Notes: generated by a model from the letters alone, not told the origin. Shown: positions 44,960 through 55,489, counted from the stretch's first letter. The stretch is 64,000 nt of DNA from Ceratotherium simum simum (GCF_000283155.1 NW_004454283.1:1348785-1412784), one strand, 5' to 3'. Translations and numbers: made by a program.

Positions 44960-45350
44960 GGAGGTGGGCGAGTCTTCCGGGAAGGCGGGTACAGCCCTCG
45001 AGACGGAGGGTGGGCGCGGTGCTGGCGGGGGGATCCCTGAGCCGGCCAGCGCGCGCTGCGCTCTGATTAGACCGTGCGTGACGGAGGGTGATCTGGAACC
45101 GCCTCAGAAAACACTGTCCTCGCGCTGGAAGGTGGGCCAGCGGCCCTGCCGGGTGAGACCCTCTGGCCCTGGGGGAGGGAGCAGAGCCCCTGCAGGAACT
45201 GGAGGAGCAGCCCGAGGGCTCGGCACGAGGAAGGGTGGGCTACGCGCTGAGGCTGGACGCACCGCGGGCACCAGACAGCCTCACGAGGCGCAAGAGAACT
45301 GCTGCACCCGGGCCACCGCCTGCAGCGCGCACGAAAACTACCCTGACGGC
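44960..45350. promoter_or_regulatory. CpG-dense segment (small CpG-island candidate)
   Basis: Roughly 35 CpG dinucleotides can be counted in about 350 bp (e.g. AGCGCGCGCTGCG, GACGCACCGCGGG), far above the surrounding sequence. No gene start is recognised. A 141-codon open frame here is likely compositional. Confidence 0.4.
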
Positions 45351-45379
45351 TAACGCACAAAAGTACCTACAAACTGGTA

Positions 45380-45830
45380 AGGAAAAGATTTAAAACCCAA
45401 GAGAAAATTGTGCAAAGGACAGATGTCGCCTATTAACAGAGAAAGAAGTAAAAATGGCCAATAAATGCATGAAAATGTACTAAATCTTTTTAGTAGTCAA
45501 GACAATTCAAATTAGAACAATAATGACATGTTTTTACTCAAGAGATTGGCAAAAATTATAGAGTCTCGACATTTATTGCTGGGAAGACTGTGGGGAAATC
45601 GGTGCCCTCCTAGACTGCTGGCGGGAATTGACATCCATGCAACCTAGTTTGAACGCAATTTCTTAATAGCTGTTAAAATAAAACATGGCCATACCGTTTG
45701 ACAGAGGAATCTCACTTTGAGAATTTATTTAATAAAATTGAAAGAATCAATACTTAAGATTGCATGTACAGATGTTTAGTGAGGTGTTTTGGTGGTAGCA
45801 ATACCCTGGAAACAGCCGCGTAACCTGAAT
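45380..45830 (+). repeat. Old L1 3' end (L1ME-like)
   Basis: CAAATTAGAACAATAATGACATG, GGCAAAAATTATAGAGTCTCGACA, GACTGCTGGCGGGAATTGACATC and CCATACCGTTTGACAGAGGAATCTCAC are the known 3' series. Confidence 0.85.
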
Positions 45831-46194
45831 TGTGCGCATCTCGCGGAGCAATAAGCAGCCGCCAGGGAGGTGGCGGTGCGTGGGTTGACCAGAAGGTGCC
45901 CCAGCGTGAAAGCTGGCCGGTCACATAGGAGACACCCCAACGGCCAGGCGAGAAGCAGCTCCCACCGCGGACGTGCTCGTGGTGGTCGGCGCAGCGCTCC
46001 CACAGCAAGTCTCCTCGCCCACGTCCGATGGAGCATGGGCTCCCCCGAGGAGCCAGTCCCCACCACACCTGCCTCACCGCTGTTACCTGACTGGACCCTG
46101 TAGTGACTTCGAGAGACCCTGGGCGGAGAGTATGCCCCGTTTTTGTACAATCCAGCCACAAACAATACCTTTAATGGACACGTGTGTTTAGGCT

Positions 46195-46294
46195 NNNNNN
46201 NNNNNNNNNNNNNNNNNNNNNNNNNNNNNNNNNNNNNNNNNNNNNNNNNNNNNNNNNNNNNNNNNNNNNNNNNNNNNNNNNNNNNNNNNNNNNN
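46195..46294. other. Assembly gap (100 N)
   Basis: Exactly 100 N, a conventional unknown-length gap. The flanks are not obviously related to each other. Confidence 0.99.
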
Positions 46295-46479
46295 TGTATG
46301 TTTCTTTTTCTGGTTATGATAAACTCATCTTACATTGGCAAGATGAAAACTGTAAAATTTTAATCAAAGAATTGTACTACAATAAAAGCCAAAGAGAAGG
46401 GTTTAAGAGGATAGTTGAGTATACAAGAAAAAAATCTTTCATGGGAAAAATTCTCTTCATTTTCTCTTACAGATGAATC
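46295..46479. other. AT-rich sequence after gap, nothing recognised
   Basis: No supported feature. Confidence 0.4.
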
Positions 46480-46725
46480 TTAAAATCAGCCAGTCAAAGC
46501 TTACTTAATAAAAAACCAAATCCAACTCATAATAAACCTTTTACCAAATTCTGAGAAGATGGGAATGATCTCAATTTGATGAAGCCTATCTGTGAGAAAC
46601 CTACAGGAAACGCCCTGCTTAACGGCAACACAGTTAAAATATTCCCATTGAAGCCAGGAACCGGGAGCAGGCTGCCATCGGGTTACTTATTCCTTATTCA
46701 GATCTTGAATGTCCTGCTTTCTGCT
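46480..46725 (+). repeat. L1 ORF2 fragment
   Basis: CCTACAGGAAACGCCCTGCTTAACGGC and ATTCCCATTGAAGCCAGGAACCGGGAGCAGG are diverged L1 RT-region sequence. Confidence 0.7.
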
Positions 46726-47842
46726 TGTTCATTAACCCCCTATGCCTTTTGTTTGATTCATCAAATTTTCTTTGATCCACTTTTTCCTAACCTGTTTTAA
46801 ATTTTACATTCGATGTCAGTTCATTTAGTGGTTACCGATGGGGACACATGCTTAAAAATGTCTACAGCTCCACTGCTCCCTCATATTCAGCATCTATAAC
46901 ATCTCCAGGAACTAGACAAGAATGTTGGTAACTTTTAGCTGCTTCCGAGCTCTCCTTCCCCCACATGACCATGTCAGCGTCTTCTGGAGTTTTAATGCCA
47001 GGTTATGCATCTTTCTTCCAGAGTCATACTTACTTAGACTTCATAATACAGTTTGCTGTTTTCCTCGCTCACTGGTCCTCCTCGCATCCCACCTCTTCCT
47101 CCCGATTCTTTCTTTCCTGGCTGAGGAACACCTGCGCTTTCACTGCGGGTAACAAGACATTCGGCTCAACTCAGGCTTCAGGTTGAGTTTGATTAGGATT
47201 CAGGCTCTTTTTCTGCTCCTTGTCTACACTCCCCCCACACCCACCTGACTCACCCACTCCCCTACCTGGTAAAAGGGCTGCAGGAGTTCCAGAACCTTCT
47301 GTCTGTGCCCCACCTGATCCGGAGCACACGAGCATCTCTGACTGGTTATGGAATTCTAGACTCGGGTTGTTTCCCCTCCAGGCCTTGAGGATGCCGTCTC
47401 GTTGCTTCCTCGGATTCGCTGTTGCCGCGGAGAGAAGCCCGATGTCACGCTACTTCTGCTTTCCTTGTAGGGCTCATCTCTCTGGTTGTTTTTGGGACTT
47501 TCTCTTCACCATACTTTATTCAAGTGTCTGTTATTCTCGTGTCCTGCTAGGGATTCATGTCTTTCTTCAGTGTGGGGGAAATTAGCCAAATTTCCTCTGT
47601 TGCTCTCATCCAAACGTTCTGCTCCTCCTGGGACCTCCTCTGTGGGAGATCCCAGCTGCTGGAGCTGGGCTCAGTGTGGATCACCTTTCAAACCTTCCAC
47701 TTCTCTTTTGCCCTATTCTGGGAGCTCCCTCTGCGCAAACATCTAGTTTACCGATTTCTTCCTCAGTCCCGCCCATTCTGTGATTCAAATCACAACATAA
47801 TTTTGTTCCAACAAACTTTATTTTTCATCTCAAGCATCTTTT
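46726..47842. other. Intergenic sequence, nothing recognised with confidence
   Basis: Short open frames only. Confidence 0.4.
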
Positions 47843-48070
47843 TTGTGTTTGTGTGAGGAAGATCAGCCCTGATTTAACATCTGCCAATCCACCTTTTTGC
47901 TGAGCAAGACTGGACCTGGGCTAACATCCGTGCCCATCTTCCTCTACTTTATGCAGGACGCTGCCTCAGCATGGCCTGACAAGCGGTTCGTCGGTGGGCG
48001 CCCGGGATCCCAACGCAGGCCGCCAGCAGCAGAGCGTGTGCACTTAACCAGTAAGCCACAGGGCTGGCCC
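47843..48070 (-). mobile_element. ERE SINE
   Basis: Reverse ERE with head GGGGCCAGCCC ending at 48070, and two 3' body units at 47855-47950. CTCAAGCATCTT flanks both sides (from 47829 and from 48071) as the TSD. Confidence 0.95.
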
Positions 48071-48302
48071 CTCAAGCATCTTTAATTGGCTTTGCATGTG
48101 AGTACACACTATTGTGTCAGGAATATCATTTCACCCTGTGTCTCTCTGAGCATATTTATTATATTCTTTAAAAGTCTTTTTCTGAATGTATTATTGATTC
48201 CATTTTCTTGGATGTAACTTTTTGCTTTTTTCACTCTTTCATTGTGTCCTCTTTTCTTAAATTAGATCGTTATACACCAAAATGAAAAAATGGTGGTGCA
48301 GG
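48071..48302. other. AT-rich sequence, possibly L1-related
   Basis: TTATTATATTCTTTAAAAGTC and TTATTGATTCCATTTTCTTGG are weakly L1-like. Any 3' UTR of the PRR20-like gene would end in or before this stretch; the nearest minus-strand AATAAA is near 48154-48159, but use is not shown. Confidence 0.35.
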
Positions 48303-48303
48303 A

Positions 48304-48650
48304 TGCTACAGACTGAATGCTTGTGTGCCCCAAAATTCCTGTTGAAACCCTCACGCCCAGTGTGATGGAGGAGGGGCCTTTGGGAGGTGGTTAGGTCCTG
48401 AGAGTGCAGCTTCACGAATGGGGTCAGTGCCCTTATAAAGGACCCCTCCGACCCCAGAGAGCTCTCTCACCTCTCCAGCCGTGTGAGGACCCAGTGGGAA
48501 GACGGCTGTCTACAGACCAGGAAGTGGGATCTTGCCAGACCCTGGATCTGCGCTGACCCCGGACCCCCAGCCTCCAGAACTCTGAGAATCAGTCTGTTGT
48601 TTCTAAGCCGCCAGTCTGTGGCGCTTTGTTACAGCAGCCTGAACAGAGGG
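48304..48650 (+). repeat. MST/MLT1-type LTR (ERVL-MaLR)
   Basis: TGCTACAGACTGAATGCTTGTGTGCCCCAAAATTC, GGCCTTTGGGAGGTGGTTAGGTC, CCCAGCCTCCAGAACTCTGAGAA and GTTACAGCAGCCTGAACAGA are ordered landmarks. It lies just beyond the PRR20-like stop, antisense to it. Confidence 0.9.
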
Positions 48651-48930
48651 AGATGGGGAGCACGGGGGCAGACTGCTGACTTCTTTTAGCAAGCACCGAG
48701 GGACTAAATGCACGTGCACCTTTGATAAAAATTGACAGGGGCGGGGGACCCTGCCGGGACCCTGGGCAGAGGCTTGCAGGCTGATCCGGACAACACAAGG
48801 GGAGCTCTGCTCTGGGTGGGAGGAGACAGTGGGGACAGAAATGCAGCCTCAGGTTTGGTCTGGGGAAAAAGGGGTATTTAGCAAACGCCCAGGTTAGAGA
48901 AAGAGGAGCTGGTGGCAGGTTATTGGGGGG

Positions 48931-49532
48931 TCAGCGGGCAGTGTGGGTGAAGAATGCCGGGACCCCACACACGTAGGTGCCGGAGGAGGTCGGCATGAAG
49001 AACAACGCTGGGCCGGCCGAGGGTCTGAACCCGATGTGGGCAGAGAGGGCTGAAGCCATGAGAGTCCAGTACCCAGGGGCGCCGGGCAGCCCCTGGAGGC
49101 CCACCCCAAGCGAGGCCGTGTGGGGGCTGCGGCCCTGCAGTGCATATCCGGGCACCGTCGCTGCGCCAGTGAAAGGGAAGGATGGGGTCTGCCTGGCGTC
49201 GGGCTCCATGTGGTGGGCGAGGTCTTCACCGTGGTCGAACTCTGCGTGCAGATCTGATCCCGGCAAGTGTCCCGGCCCTGCCTGGAGGCCGGGGTCCCGG
49301 TGGAGGCCGGCCCGCCTGCGGCGGCCTCTTTCTGTCCTCCGGCTTCTGCCCTGCTGGCGGCCTCGGCCTCTCTCTGCAAGACGAGCAGATTCTGTGAAAG
49401 CGGAGGTCTCACGTCTCATCGGTTTCACGTAAGCAAAGGGTTTCGAGGGATGGCCTGGCTCCGCAGGGCCATCTGCTTCCCTGGGGCCCTCACCTTCCAC
49501 ACCAGAGTGGCCTGGCTCTCGAGGATGCCCAT
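48931..49532 (-). CDS. PRR20: PRR20-like protein, coding exon 2 (main exon, with stop)
   Basis: This exon encodes residues 18-217 of a 217-residue protein resembling the mammalian PRR20 family, whose molecular role is not established. A pyrimidine-rich tract and CAG acceptor (AG at 49533-49534) precede it on the minus strand, and the stop TGA is at 48931-48933. The first codon is completed by the last G of exon 1, so phase 1 matches and gives Asp18. Visible segments are a Gly/Pro/Glu-rich stretch (about 19-46), the block PSKPFAYVKP (46-55), an Arg-rich core (about 68-96), a His/Asp/Glu-rich middle, and the C-terminus GTYVCGVPAF (about 202-211). There is no signal peptide or membrane segment. 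The human protein as I remember it is about 221 residues, with the same block order and a similar C-terminal GTYV.GVP motif. The exon is GC- and CpG-rich, unlike the flanking repeats. There is no frameshift or internal stop, which argues against a pseudogene; expression is unproven. Confidence 0.86.
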
Positions 49533-49679
49533 CTGAGGCAAAATAGAGACGCAGAGAGTGAGAAGAGAAGGGCAGGGCTTGTCCAGGAGGCCTGGGGGGC
49601 GGAGGATGGGGGACATTAAGGGACGACCCTGGAGAGCCCCGACAGCAGGGGCCTTTTCCATGCCCGCCCCCCAGTCATT

Positions 49680-49770
49680 TCACGTAGCCCTCACAACCAC
49701 CTGGTCAGCTAGGTATTACGTTCCCGATTTTACTGATGCGTAAGTTGAGTCTGGAGTTCACTAGAGAGAT
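49680..49770 (-). repeat. MIR fragment (in PRR20-like intron)
   Basis: TAGCCCTCACAACCACCTGGTCAGCTAGGTATTACG...TTTTACTGATGCG matches the reverse MIR series. Confidence 0.7.
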
Positions 49771-49779
49771 TCAATTTGA

Positions 49780-49900
49780 ATAAAAATGACAGTCCCTGCC
49801 CTCGCTGTGCTTGAACTTCAATAGGAGAGACAAACAGAACAAAACAAGAAAATGTAATGACACTGATGGGTGACAAGTCAGCAAGTGAGGGAGTTAGGGT
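49780..49900 (+). repeat. L2-like fragment
   Basis: CAGTCCCTGCCCTCGCTGTGCTTGAACTTCAATAGGAGAGACAAACAG is a common proximal part of the L2-like family. Confidence 0.5.
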
Positions 49901-49904
49901 ACCA

Positions 49905-50075
49905 CAAGGGAGGTGGTTCTGAATCCAGAATGCCTGGGATTTTGTCTTAACTTACCTGGGCTTCAGTTTCCTTTGTCACAAATTGACAAAATGTACCCAC
50001 CCCTGGGGTGTTATGAGGACCGAGTTACTACAGGCAACTGCTTAGATTAGCACCTGGCTTGCAAGAGGACTTAAC
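49905..50075 (+). repeat. MIR SINE
   Basis: GTTCTGAATCCAGAATGCCTGGG, GGGCTTCAGTTTCC and TTATGAGGACCGAGTTACTACAGGCAACTGC match plus-strand MIR. Confidence 0.75.
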
Positions 50076-50089
50076 ATAAACCTGTAAAC

Positions 50090-51235
50090 CAGGACCTCGG
50101 GGATGAGCGAGATGTAGCCAGGCAAGAGAGGAGCAGGGAGGGAGAGGATTCCAGGTGGGACAGAGAGGCTGGCAGCACGGCTTCCAGAACTGAAAGAAGC
50201 CTGGACTAGCTGGAGGGTAGCACAGCAGGAGGGAGAAGCTCATAAAGACTTCTTTAAGCTAAGCCCAGTTTTAGTTTATCCTGAGATCAAAGGAGAGCCG
50301 TTGAAAGATTTAGAGGCAGGGAGCAACACCATCACATCTGGACTTGGAGAGTGAAGGCGGGGATGGGAGGGCAGGGCATGCCTGGAGGCAGGAGTGTTAG
50401 GAAGGGTGGAGCTTCCTCCAGGGAGTTTTGAAGGAGTAAGGAAAGGCAGCAGAGGAGCAGCAGCGCTGATGTGGCTGGTGGTGACTGGGTGAAAGGGGAT
50501 ATCCAGCCCTATCTGTCTGCAGGGCACTCTCCTGACCATCCCTTAAGTGCCCCCCCATCCTCCTGCCCCCAGCAGGGAGGGGGATGAAGCCTTTCTCGAG
50601 GTAGAGCTCTAGGGAGAAGATGCCAGTTTGGGTGACAAACAATGTGTTCAGTCTTGTGCCCAATGACGATAAGGTGTGTGTTATCCTCGTTGAGATGTGA
50701 GAAAACAGATGTGAGTCTGGGGCTCAGTGGAGGGCTGGGCTGGAGCTGGATTTAGGGTCAGCTACACAGAGTTGGTTATCACCACCATGGGTGCTGACGA
50801 GATCAGCCAAGAGAGTGGAGGAGCAGGGAAGGCCTCCCTTAGATCCCTAAGGTCCACTACCTACCTTTAAAGGAAAGGTAGAGAAAAAGCACCTTCCAGG
50901 GCTACCGATATGGAGGAAAATCAGGAGGGCGCACCCTGACCCAAGGTGGAGAGAATAGATCAGGAAGGGTGAGCCACCAACGGTGCTGGCTGAGTGGACA
51001 GAGCAGGCTGGGGGTAGGGCCCCTCAGGTTGGTCATGGGAGGCTGTTCCTGGAGTTGGTGAGGGCGCTGCAGGGGGCTGTTGGGGCAGGTGTCAGCTGTG
51101 AGTGGTGGGGGAGGTGGCGAGTGAATGAAGTGGCAGGGAGGAGACACAGTGGGCAGACTTCTACCGGGGCGGTGGAACCGTGGGGAGACAGGACTGGGGC
51201 AAATGGGCTCAGCAATAAACAGCAACTCCAGTAGA
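50090..51235 (+). repeat. Mid-repetitive mammalian repeat (L2-like family), longest copy
   Basis: GAGAGCCGTTGAAAGATTTAGAGGCAGGGAGCAACACCATCAC, AACAATGTGTTCAGTCTTGTGCCC, GTGCTGACGAGATCAGCCAAGAGAGTGGAG and GGTGAGCCACCAACGG appear in family order. It lies inside the PRR20-like intron. Confidence 0.6.
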
Positions 51236-52060
51236 CCCGCTACAGTGGAACAAACTGAGAATGTTTTAACGAGTGCTCTCTTTCTCCACAATCATCATTT
51301 AAAAAAAATAATAAGCCAGGCTCAGATCTTCTCATGGGTGACTTTTTTTCCCAGTTCTTGGCTAGGAAATCTCAAACTCACAATAATACCTTAAATCAAT
51401 CTACAAAAAGGTCAGAGTCCCAACAGCACCGGAGCGGAGGGTTGAGCCTGGGGTGCTCTCACCGCACGCTCTATGGTGGCTTCATGTTTTGTGACACATT
51501 GACAGTCCTGTTGGTGGTTCCTTTGACCCTGCCTTCTCTGCAATCGGGGACAAATCAAAAGGAAAGAGACACTAGTCATTGCCCATATCGGGTCAAGGAG
51601 AGTTTTGGAACTGACGACAAATATAATAAAAACGTCTGAGTTTGGGGTTTTTGAGCATCAAAAATCTGAGCCGTGTGTGATCCAGGGCTTATAAAGTCTG
51701 TGCTTTATTTAACAGTCTTATGTGACTTACGTGGCCCTTCAGAGTCATTTACATCTGCTCTCCCAAGCTCCGGCTTCAGGAGCAGCCAAGAATGGCCTGG
51801 TGAGCTACAGGAGAGCTGGTGAGCTGGCGGGGGCCTTGCAGGGAGGACCTGGAGGGCTCACAGTGACCTGAAGGACTGATGACCAGACACGGGTGCAAAC
51901 AGAAGCAAGGGATGGCTTCACGGACCAAGGGCCAGAGCACGCTTTCCGATCACACGACAGTGCGTAAGCCACCTTCCCCTTTCTTGAACTAAATGCAACC
52001 CCGGGAGAAGTGGTGGTTGGGGGAGAGGTGAGAGATCCTAAATTGAAGAAAGTCTGAATT
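51236..52060. other. Intronic sequence, nothing recognised
   Basis: No exon-like open segment or repeat identified. Confidence 0.4.
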
Positions 52061-52430
52061 GACAAACCCCAGAGATGCAAAGAACACTTAAAAATCAATA
52101 AGATAAACAACCGAACAGGAAAATAGCAAAGAGCAGTCATAGGGAATCCATAGAAGAAGAAAAGTGAATGGTCCATATGCATCTAAGATACTGAACCTCA
52201 CATATCAAAAGCAATTCAAATTAAAGAAAAGATTGGGACGTTGTTATGTATCTATCAAACCAGCAAAGACCAAAAGATTTAGGACACTCGGTGTACAGCA
52301 GGAAATGTTTTGGCAGACAATTTGACAATAGCTATCAAATTTTAATGCCTTCCAGAAAAAGAACAAGGTGGAGGTACTTGTTTTATCATACAGCATGAAG
52401 TAGCACGCAGCTGTAGGAATGAAAACAGTG
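52061..52430 (+). repeat. Old L1 3' piece
   Basis: CACTTAAAAATCAATAAGATAAAC, AGCAATTCAAATTAAAGAAAAG and CAATTTGACAATAGCTATCAAATTTTAATGCC follow the L1ME 3' series. Confidence 0.7.
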
Positions 52431-52734
52431 TTTGAACGGAGATAAATGCCTGAGCAACGGACACAACAGGAAGCCTGGACTAGATGCACATCTATGGAAA
52501 TTTGACCCATGACAGAGCCGGTGTTGAAATCATCTGAAAAATCTTCCCTGGGAAGCCCGTGCAGCCTAAGAGAAGAGTCTAAGAAACCGACACTGGGGGT
52601 TCCCCAATGGGACAGCCCAGCCACATAAATTTTGTGGAACCCACAGTCAACAAGCCCTACCCACAGGCTCAGGGCTGCCATTCACCTCTTCAGGGTCCCC
52701 TTCCCAATAGGGGCAGCCAAAGGAGGTCACCAAA
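52431..52734. other. Intronic sequence, nothing recognised
   Basis: A minus-strand 145-codon frame spans it without recognisable domains. Confidence 0.4.
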
Positions 52735-53760
52735 CATCAGAGGAAAGACTCTACCATGAGAGACAATCGAACAGAAAAGCAATGGGAGGAAACAGTTTAT
52801 GCCATAGATGAATCTTTCAGAAAATCTACTGTTAATATCTTCAGAGAGATAAGAGAAAAAATTATACCCATCAATCCATTACAGGGTACTTTTTAAAAGG
52901 AACATTCAGAAAAAAAACATAGCTCTTTGAAATCAAAATAAGAGCAGAAATGAAAATCTCCACGGAAGTTTTGGAAGGTAAAGTTGAGGAAATCTCCCAG
53001 AAAAGAGGACAAAAATTCAAAGTGATGAAAAATAACGGGGATAAAATATAAGAAAATTAGAGGCGTAGTATCACCAAAGCTTATTATCATAAAATTTCAG
53101 AGTGCTTCGGACAAAGAGAAGGTCGTAAAAGCTTCCAGAGAGAGAGAACAAAGTCGTATGAAAAGTGTCAAAAATCAGAATGTCTCAAAAATCAGACAAG
53201 TCTAAAGCAATGTTAGAATCTAGAAGACAATAGAAAAGTGTCTTCGAGGCCAGCCCCGTGGCTTAGTGGTTAAGTGCGCGCCCTCCACTACTGGCGGTCT
53301 GGGGTTCGGATCCCAGGCGCGCACCAACACACCGCTTCTCCGGCCATGCTGAGGCCGCGTCCCACATACAGCAGCTAGAAGGATGTGCAGCTATGACATA
53401 CAACTATCTACTGGGGCTTTGGGGGAAAAAAAAGGAGGAGGATTGTCAATAAATGTTAGCTCAGAGCTGGTCTTCCTCAGCCAAAAGAGGAAGATTAGCA
53501 TGGATGTCAGCTCAGGACTGATCTTCTTCACAAAAAAAAAAAAAAAAAAGAAAAGTGTCTTCGAACTATCACTTATGAATCAAGGAGGGTAGAATAAAGA
53601 TATTTTTTAACATGCAAAGTCTCAAATAATTTCTTTTTGATGTATGTTTTATTGGGAGGCTACTAGAGGACTTGCTCCACCAAAGAGAAAGAATAAACCA
53701 AGAAAGAAAAAGACACCAGATAGAGGACACAGGGGATAAAATTCAGAAGGGGAAAGGAAT
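52735..53760 (+). repeat. L1/HAL1-like sequence, interrupted by an ERE
   Basis: 52735-53247 and 53565-53760 contain GAGCAGAAATGAAAATCTCC, AAAGCTTCCAGAGAGAGAGAAC and CTTGCTCCACCAAAGAGAAAGAATAAACC, resembling L1/HAL1 sequence downstream of ORF1. Confidence 0.65.
53248..53549 (+). mobile_element. ERE SINE, long composite form, 15 bp perfect TSD
   Basis: Head GGCCAGCCCCGTGGCTTAGTGG, B box GGTTCGGATCCC, GGGGCTTTGGGGG middle, two 3' body units and an A17 tail. The exact duplication GAAAAGTGTCTTCGA is at 53233-53247 and 53550-53564. It lies in the intron of the PRR20-like gene, on the opposite strand. Confidence 0.97.
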
Positions 53761-54410
53761 TCCCCATGATGGTGAAGGGAGATCCCAGAGGGACAGCTAG
53801 GAAGTTGGCTCAGAGCAGCCAGTCTAGTTGGGCGAGTTAAGGTGACATTGGTAGAATCCTTGACTGTCTTTGAATTTAAACAATTGGGGAAGAGTTGAGA
53901 AGGAATTAGTGGTCAATAAGCAAATAATAGCCCAGGTGTTAAGTCCTAGAAAATTCAAAAGTTATGCCAGAGGAGAAAGTAATCCTGGATCCTAGATGGC
54001 TCCACTCTGAAGAGTGGAATTCCACCAGGAGATGGGCAGGAGACATGGGTGGGCTGGAGGGCGTGGGGGGGGCTACGCGGACTGGTGGTGGTGATGATGG
54101 TGGAATGTGTGAACTAGAGCTAAATACCCCCTGCCGGAGAGGGAAGGCCTACAAAAAGTCCAAAATGGAAAAAAAAATTAGGAGTAGTGTAGGCATGGCA
54201 TTTAGAGGACAGGAAGTAAATGCGGAAAGGAACCGTCTCAACGGACGAAAATGGTTGTGTCTACGCCGTGGAAACTGAGAAGAAGCAAGGGCTGCTGTTT
54301 CTCGTAATATGCCTTATTTGAATCTGTAAGTTATATAATTACATAAAAACCAAAAGTACAGTAAAGGTCAGGAAAAATTCCAATAGAAAGTGACAGGCAT
54401 TTGACAGTAC
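53761..54410. other. Intronic sequence near exon 1, nothing recognised
   Basis: Some L2-like traces; no other feature supported. Confidence 0.4.
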
Positions 54411-54462
54411 CTTGATCGGGGGCCACTGAGCGCAGGCGTTTGGGAGGTCTTTGCTCCTCCAT
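54411..54462 (-). CDS. PRR20: PRR20-like protein, coding exon 1 (start codon)
   Basis: This short first coding exon begins with ATG at 54462-54460 and encodes MEEQRPPKRLRSVAPDQ plus one base of the next codon. It ends at a GT donor (GTACTG, GT at 54410-54409). PPKRLR (residues 6-11) looks like a basic nuclear-localisation motif, so a nuclear location is inferred. The N-terminus closely matches the PRR20 start as I remember it. Upstream on the minus strand, TCTCCGGCAG ends at 54470, so the exon may extend to 54469 with a 5' UTR intron upstream; alternatively transcription starts nearby. The intron to exon 2 runs 54410-49533 (4,878 bp) and contains an ERE SINE, old L1/HAL1 sequence, L2-like sequence and MIRs. 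No other exon was needed to keep the frame. Confidence 0.82.
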
Positions 54463-54469
54463 GAGGAAT
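54463..54469 (-). other. Possible 5' UTR segment of PRR20-like gene
   Basis: Seven bases (ATTCCTC) lie between a plausible splice acceptor (TCTCCGGCAG on the minus strand) and the ATG. If the acceptor is used, an untranslated exon lies further upstream (above 54471). No convincing promoter or CpG island was found in 54470-55480. Confidence 0.35.
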
Positions 54470-54470
54470 C

Positions 54471-55485
54471 TGCCGGAGAGATGACAAGGAGTCAGTCTGG
54501 GGGCTCAGACCACACCCTCATTTCCCAAGCACCAAGCAGCAACCCAGCTTCCCCAGCACCACTCCTGGCGGGCACTGCTGCCCCGGCACCCGTCGTGCCT
54601 TCGAAATGCCTGCTGCCCAGGCAAGGAGCACGCTGGGCTGGCAGCTCCAGGGGACGCAGTGTGGAGGGGGGAGTTTGGGGTTGGGGGGAGACTTCCTTAT
54701 GTTAAACTGTTGTCAAGGAAGAGCCAGTAGGGATTGGCCTAGAGGGAGGTTCACGAATTTATCCCAAATCCTCCAGGCAAAGGTGGGAGAAATGAGATTA
54801 ACTTTGACCAAGTGAAAGGATTATCCCTCCCTAGTGGGAAGAGGGAAGGAAGGTGGGGAGGGAGAATAAAGCTGGAGAGCAGAGGTGGGAAGGTAGGGGA
54901 GAATCAGGGAGTTGTCCCTGGCCCTTCCCTTCTTGGGCACTAGAGATTCTGTCCCCAGCCCGACAATACAAAATCTACCCGTCCCCCAGGGACACCCAGA
55001 CTGATACCTGCTCTCCCTGCTGTCGACTTCTTTGCAGCTGGCTGTGGAAGTCTGGAGATTCGGGGCCACTTCCAGGAGACCCTCCCAGGAAGGGAGGCCT
55101 GAGGGTTGAGTGTCTGGAGGTGCCCACGAGTCAGCCTTCAGACGTGCCTCCCACCAGGCAGGCAGGATGAAGCGCGGGGCAGGCTCGGTTCTCCTAGGAA
55201 CCCTTCAGGAAGCCCACTGCTCTTCGCCTACCCCAGGCCCCTGTTTAAAGCTGTTGGATCCCCCTGGCCTGTAACTGGACGGGAGTGGAGAGTAGGTGGA
55301 GCCAGGATGGGTGGCGGCTTGACGTGGACGGAGTTTGTTTGGCGACCGTTTTCTGCCTGCTGAATGGGCCCTGCATGACGAAACCCTGCATAGAAAAGCA
55401 TGCTTGCTTGATTGATCTGATCATCTCAGAAAACATGCGTAATTACGATTGTGTTAAGTGGCAGTGAAAGGGAGGTGCGATGCCA
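54471..55485. other. Upstream of the PRR20-like coding start, nothing recognised
   Basis: GC-moderate sequence with short frames. A 5' UTR exon or promoter would be expected here or beyond, but none is identifiable. Confidence 0.4.
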
Positions 55486-55489
55486 TGAG

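Noticed and set aside
45067..45360. Frames in the CpG-dense patch
   Set aside because: Open on both strands because of GC content; no homology recognised.
48977..49432. 151-codon plus-strand frame opposite the PRR20-like exon 2
   Set aside because: Shadow of the minus-strand coding exon in GC-rich sequence.
49490..49532. Alternative short exon reading MGILESQATLVWK with a GTGAGG donor at its end
   Set aside because: The shared acceptor fits, but the frame is not the one continued by exon 1, while reading through in the other frame gives the full PRR20-like protein.
53300..53330. tRNA-like B box and A box in EREs, possible tRNA genes
   Set aside because: These are tRNA-derived SINE heads without a complete cloverleaf and followed by SINE bodies; no functional tRNA is predicted.
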